DNA of 64,000 bases, from the NCBI RefSeq assembly GCF_023023025.1, contig NZ_CP095481.1:8817001-8881000 (forward strand), in the 5' to 3' direction. Positions 62,404-64,000 of this stretch are shown one piece after another (the first letter of the stretch is position 1; every line of letters begins with the position of its first letter). The notes below the pieces were generated by a model that was not told the DNA's origin, made no database searches, and saw nothing but the letters and a program-made list of their open reading frames with translations. Position numbers and translations under genes: made by a program. The stretch is from Amycolatopsis sp. WQ 127309. Its GTDB lineage: Bacteria > Actinomycetota > Actinomycetes > Mycobacteriales > Pseudonocardiaceae.

Positions 62404-64000
62404 ATGGGCGAGCTGAACCGGCGACGGGCCCTCGGCCTGCTGGGTGCGGGCAGTGCGGCGGCGATGCTGGCCTCCGGGCTGCTGCCGGGTGTCGCCGAGG
62501 CGGGCCCGGCGGGCGGGGCACCGAAGAGCGGCCCGCCGGACGCCGTGGCGGCGACCTACCTGCGGGTCCTGCTCCGGCACACGCGCTGGGCCGAGGCCCA
62601 GTTCGACAAGACGGCCGGGATCTACCCGGCCACGGACTTCACCTTCGCCGTCGTCCTCGGCAACGCCCTGCTGCTGACCCGCGACGGCTACGACGCGGCC
62701 GTCGCCGGGGTTGACCAGGCCACGCTGAAGACGCACACCCTCGACACGATCAAGCACTTCGCCGCGTCGAACCTGCTCACCGGCGGGACCGAGTGGGGCC
62801 GTCGGCTGTTCTTCGACACCACCTTCCAGTCGTACTTCCTGCTCGCCTCGCGTCTGCTGTGGACGGACCTGGACGCGGCCACGCGGGCGAACGTCGAGCG
62901 CATCACCACCGAACAGGCCGCCTACACCACGGCGCTGGGCACCAAGGACGACCCGGCGTCCGGCGGCTGGACGCCCGACGGCCTGCTCGGCGGGCACGTC
63001 GGCGACACCAAGCTGGAAGAGATGGGCGTCTACGCCCAGTCCCTCGCCCCCGCCCTCGCCTGGGCCCCCGGCGACGCCCGCGCCGCCGCTTGGCGGGACG
63101 CCTTCGGGTCGTGGAGCCGCAACGAGGGCGGGTTGCCGGCCGCCGACCTGGCCAACCCGCGGCTCATCGACGGTCACCCGATCAACGCGAACACCGCGAC
63201 CAACCTTTACGACACGTTCCTCGTCGAGAACCACGGCTCCTTCGGCCCGCACTACCAGGAGGAGCTGTGGCGCACGTCCGGCCGCAACTCGATGCACTTC
63301 CTGCTCGCCGGGAAGCCGCTGCCCGAGGTGCTCACCGCGCAGCCGAACGGCGAGCTGCTCTGGCGCACCATGCTGCTGATGACCAGCGACGCCGGCGAGC
63401 CGCTGATGCCGATGGTCGCCGACCGCGAGCACCTCTACGGCCGCGACGTCATCCCGCTGGCCTTCCGCGCGCAGGTGCTCGGCGACCGGTACGCCGCCCG
63501 CGCCGAGGCCGACCTGGCCACCCGGCTCGAGCCGTACCAGGCCTACGCGCCCGCCGACCGGATCACGAAGTTCTCCGGCGAACCGAAGTACGAGCCGGAG
63601 GCGCGGGCCGAGGTCGCCATCAGCTACCTGCTGCACGAGTGGCGCGCCGCGCACGGCGGCCCGGTCGTCCCGGTGAGCGGGACGGAGTTCGACGCGCACG
63701 CCGCCGGCGTCGCCGACTTCGGCGCCGGGCCGGGGCTGCTCGCCCACCGCTCCCCCGCCGCCTGGGCCGCGACGGTCAGCAAAGCGGGCTTCGTCAAGTT
63801 CGCCTGGCAGCCCCACCACGACGACTGGCTGTTCGCGCTCGGCGGTGCGACGCCGATGCTGCTGCCCGCGTCGAACCTCGCTGTCCGCGAGCGCCACGCC
63901 ACGACGTGGACGCGGGTCCGGGACGGCTTCGACGGCACGTTCGGCGTGCTGCGCTTCGACACCGGCTACGCCGCGTTCGCCACCCTGCCGACCGGCGCCG
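62404..64000 (+). CDS. Secreted Tat-signal protein, function unknown, cut by the window end
   Basis: ATG 62404 follows CGGAGG. The signal is of Tat type (NRRRALGLLGAGSAAAMLAS) and is about 32 residues long. The following 500 residues are helix-rich, with many Trp and His (HTRWAEAQFDKTAGIY, VENHGSFGPHYQEELWR, YLLHEWRAAHG). This resembles an alpha/alpha-barrel such as polysaccharide lyases have before a beta-sandwich (SFGPHYQEE, and FAWQPHHDDWLFAL entering the beta part). A polysaccharide-lyase or glycoside-processing role is possible but unproved. The reading frame is open to the last base, with no stop. The start and the secretion signal are secure. Confidence 0.75.
   Translation, partial: MGELNRRRALGLLGAGSAAAMLASGLLPGVAEAGPAGGAPKSGPPDAVAATYLRVLLRHTRWAEAQFDKTAGIYPATDFTFAVVLGNALLLTRDGYDAAVAGVDQATLKTHTLDTIKHFAASNLLTGGTEWGRRLFFDTTFQSYFLLASRLLWTDLDAATRANVERITTEQAAYTTALGTKDDPASGGWTPDGLLGGHVGDTKLEEMGVYAQSLAPALAWAPGDARAAAWRDAFGSWSRNEGGLPAADLANPRLIDGHPINANTATNLYDTFLVENHGSFGPHYQEELWRTSGRNSMHFLLAGKPLPEVLTAQPNGELLWRTMLLMTSDAGEPLMPMVADREHLYGRDVIPLAFRAQVLGDRYAARAEADLATRLEPYQAYAPADRITKFSGEPKYEPEARAEVAISYLLHEWRAAHGGPVVPVSGTEFDAHAAGVADFGAGPGLLAHRSPAAWAATVSKAGFVKFAWQPHHDDWLFALGGATPMLLPASNLAVRERHATTWTRVRDGFDGTFGVLRFDTGYAAFATLPTGA

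Overview
This is a chromosomal window from a very GC-rich actinomycete. The evidence is strong third-position G/C, frequent GTG starts, GTGA/ATGA stop-start overlaps, ESX/type VII-associated genes, F420-type enzymes, GAF-ANTAR regulators and a CebR-type cellulose regulon. The gene set and the intergenic hairpin style look most like Pseudonocardiales (Amycolatopsis-like). That placement is inference; there is no rRNA or other marker in the window.

Region 1 (about 1-17.7 kb) is a complete cellulose-use island. It encodes an AA10 lytic polysaccharide monooxygenase and a four-gene cellulase operon on the minus strand (GH48, GH5, GH6, GH12). It also encodes a CebR-like LacI repressor, a cellobiose/cello-oligosaccharide ABC importer (CebE-CebF-CebG) and an intracellular GH1 beta-glucosidase. 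Palindromic CebR operators (TGGGAGCGCTCCCA and variants) precede the LPMO, the cellulase operon, cebE and a second, permease-less CebE paralogue with its own divergent LacI regulator. A sugar-acid dehydratase (IlvD/Edd family) closes the region.

Region 2 (about 19.6-33.4 kb) looks like a general-stress island built around an RsbW-like kinase gene and a SigB/SigF-type sigma factor gene that overlap by four bases. I read eleven promoters of the form GNNT-N15/16-GGGTA(C/T/A/G), several arranged back-to-back. They lie upstream of DUF3040, Ku (NHEJ), a small Ku-tail-like protein, an F420/LLM oxidoreductase, the anti-sigma/sigma pair, CYTH-CHAD, a hemerythrin, a membrane protein, an aldo/keto reductase and a holin-DUF3618-DUF4235 envelope operon. 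Two GAF-ANTAR regulators, a STAS protein and an NDH-2 accompany them.

Region 3 (about 33.4-45.2 kb) is mixed metabolism: a LysR/PLP-decarboxylase divergon, a GT39-type membrane glycosyltransferase, a PobA-like hydroxylase, a GH29 fucosidase, an SGNH hydrolase, an MHS-type transporter and an acetyltransferase. It also holds a striking 21-bp-period intergenic repeat array. Region 4 (45.2-54.6 kb) is a type VII secretion-associated toxin locus, read on the minus strand: EspG-like chaperone, helical protein, PPE-like glycine-rich protein, EspC-like protein, YbaB-like protein, then a 1662-residue RHS polymorphic toxin. No ESX core genes are present. Region 5 (54.8-64 kb) has a PanE-like reductase, a serine-hydrolase lipoprotein, a flavin reductase, a three-subunit molybdenum hydroxylase with a TauE/SafE permease, and a secreted Tat protein cut by the window end.

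Four DNA-level patterns cut across the gene map. One is a family of long stem-loops whose arms vary together. The second is an iterated palindrome (core CCACWGTGG). The third is the 21-bp repeat array. The fourth is an 80-bp element with IS-like inverted ends.
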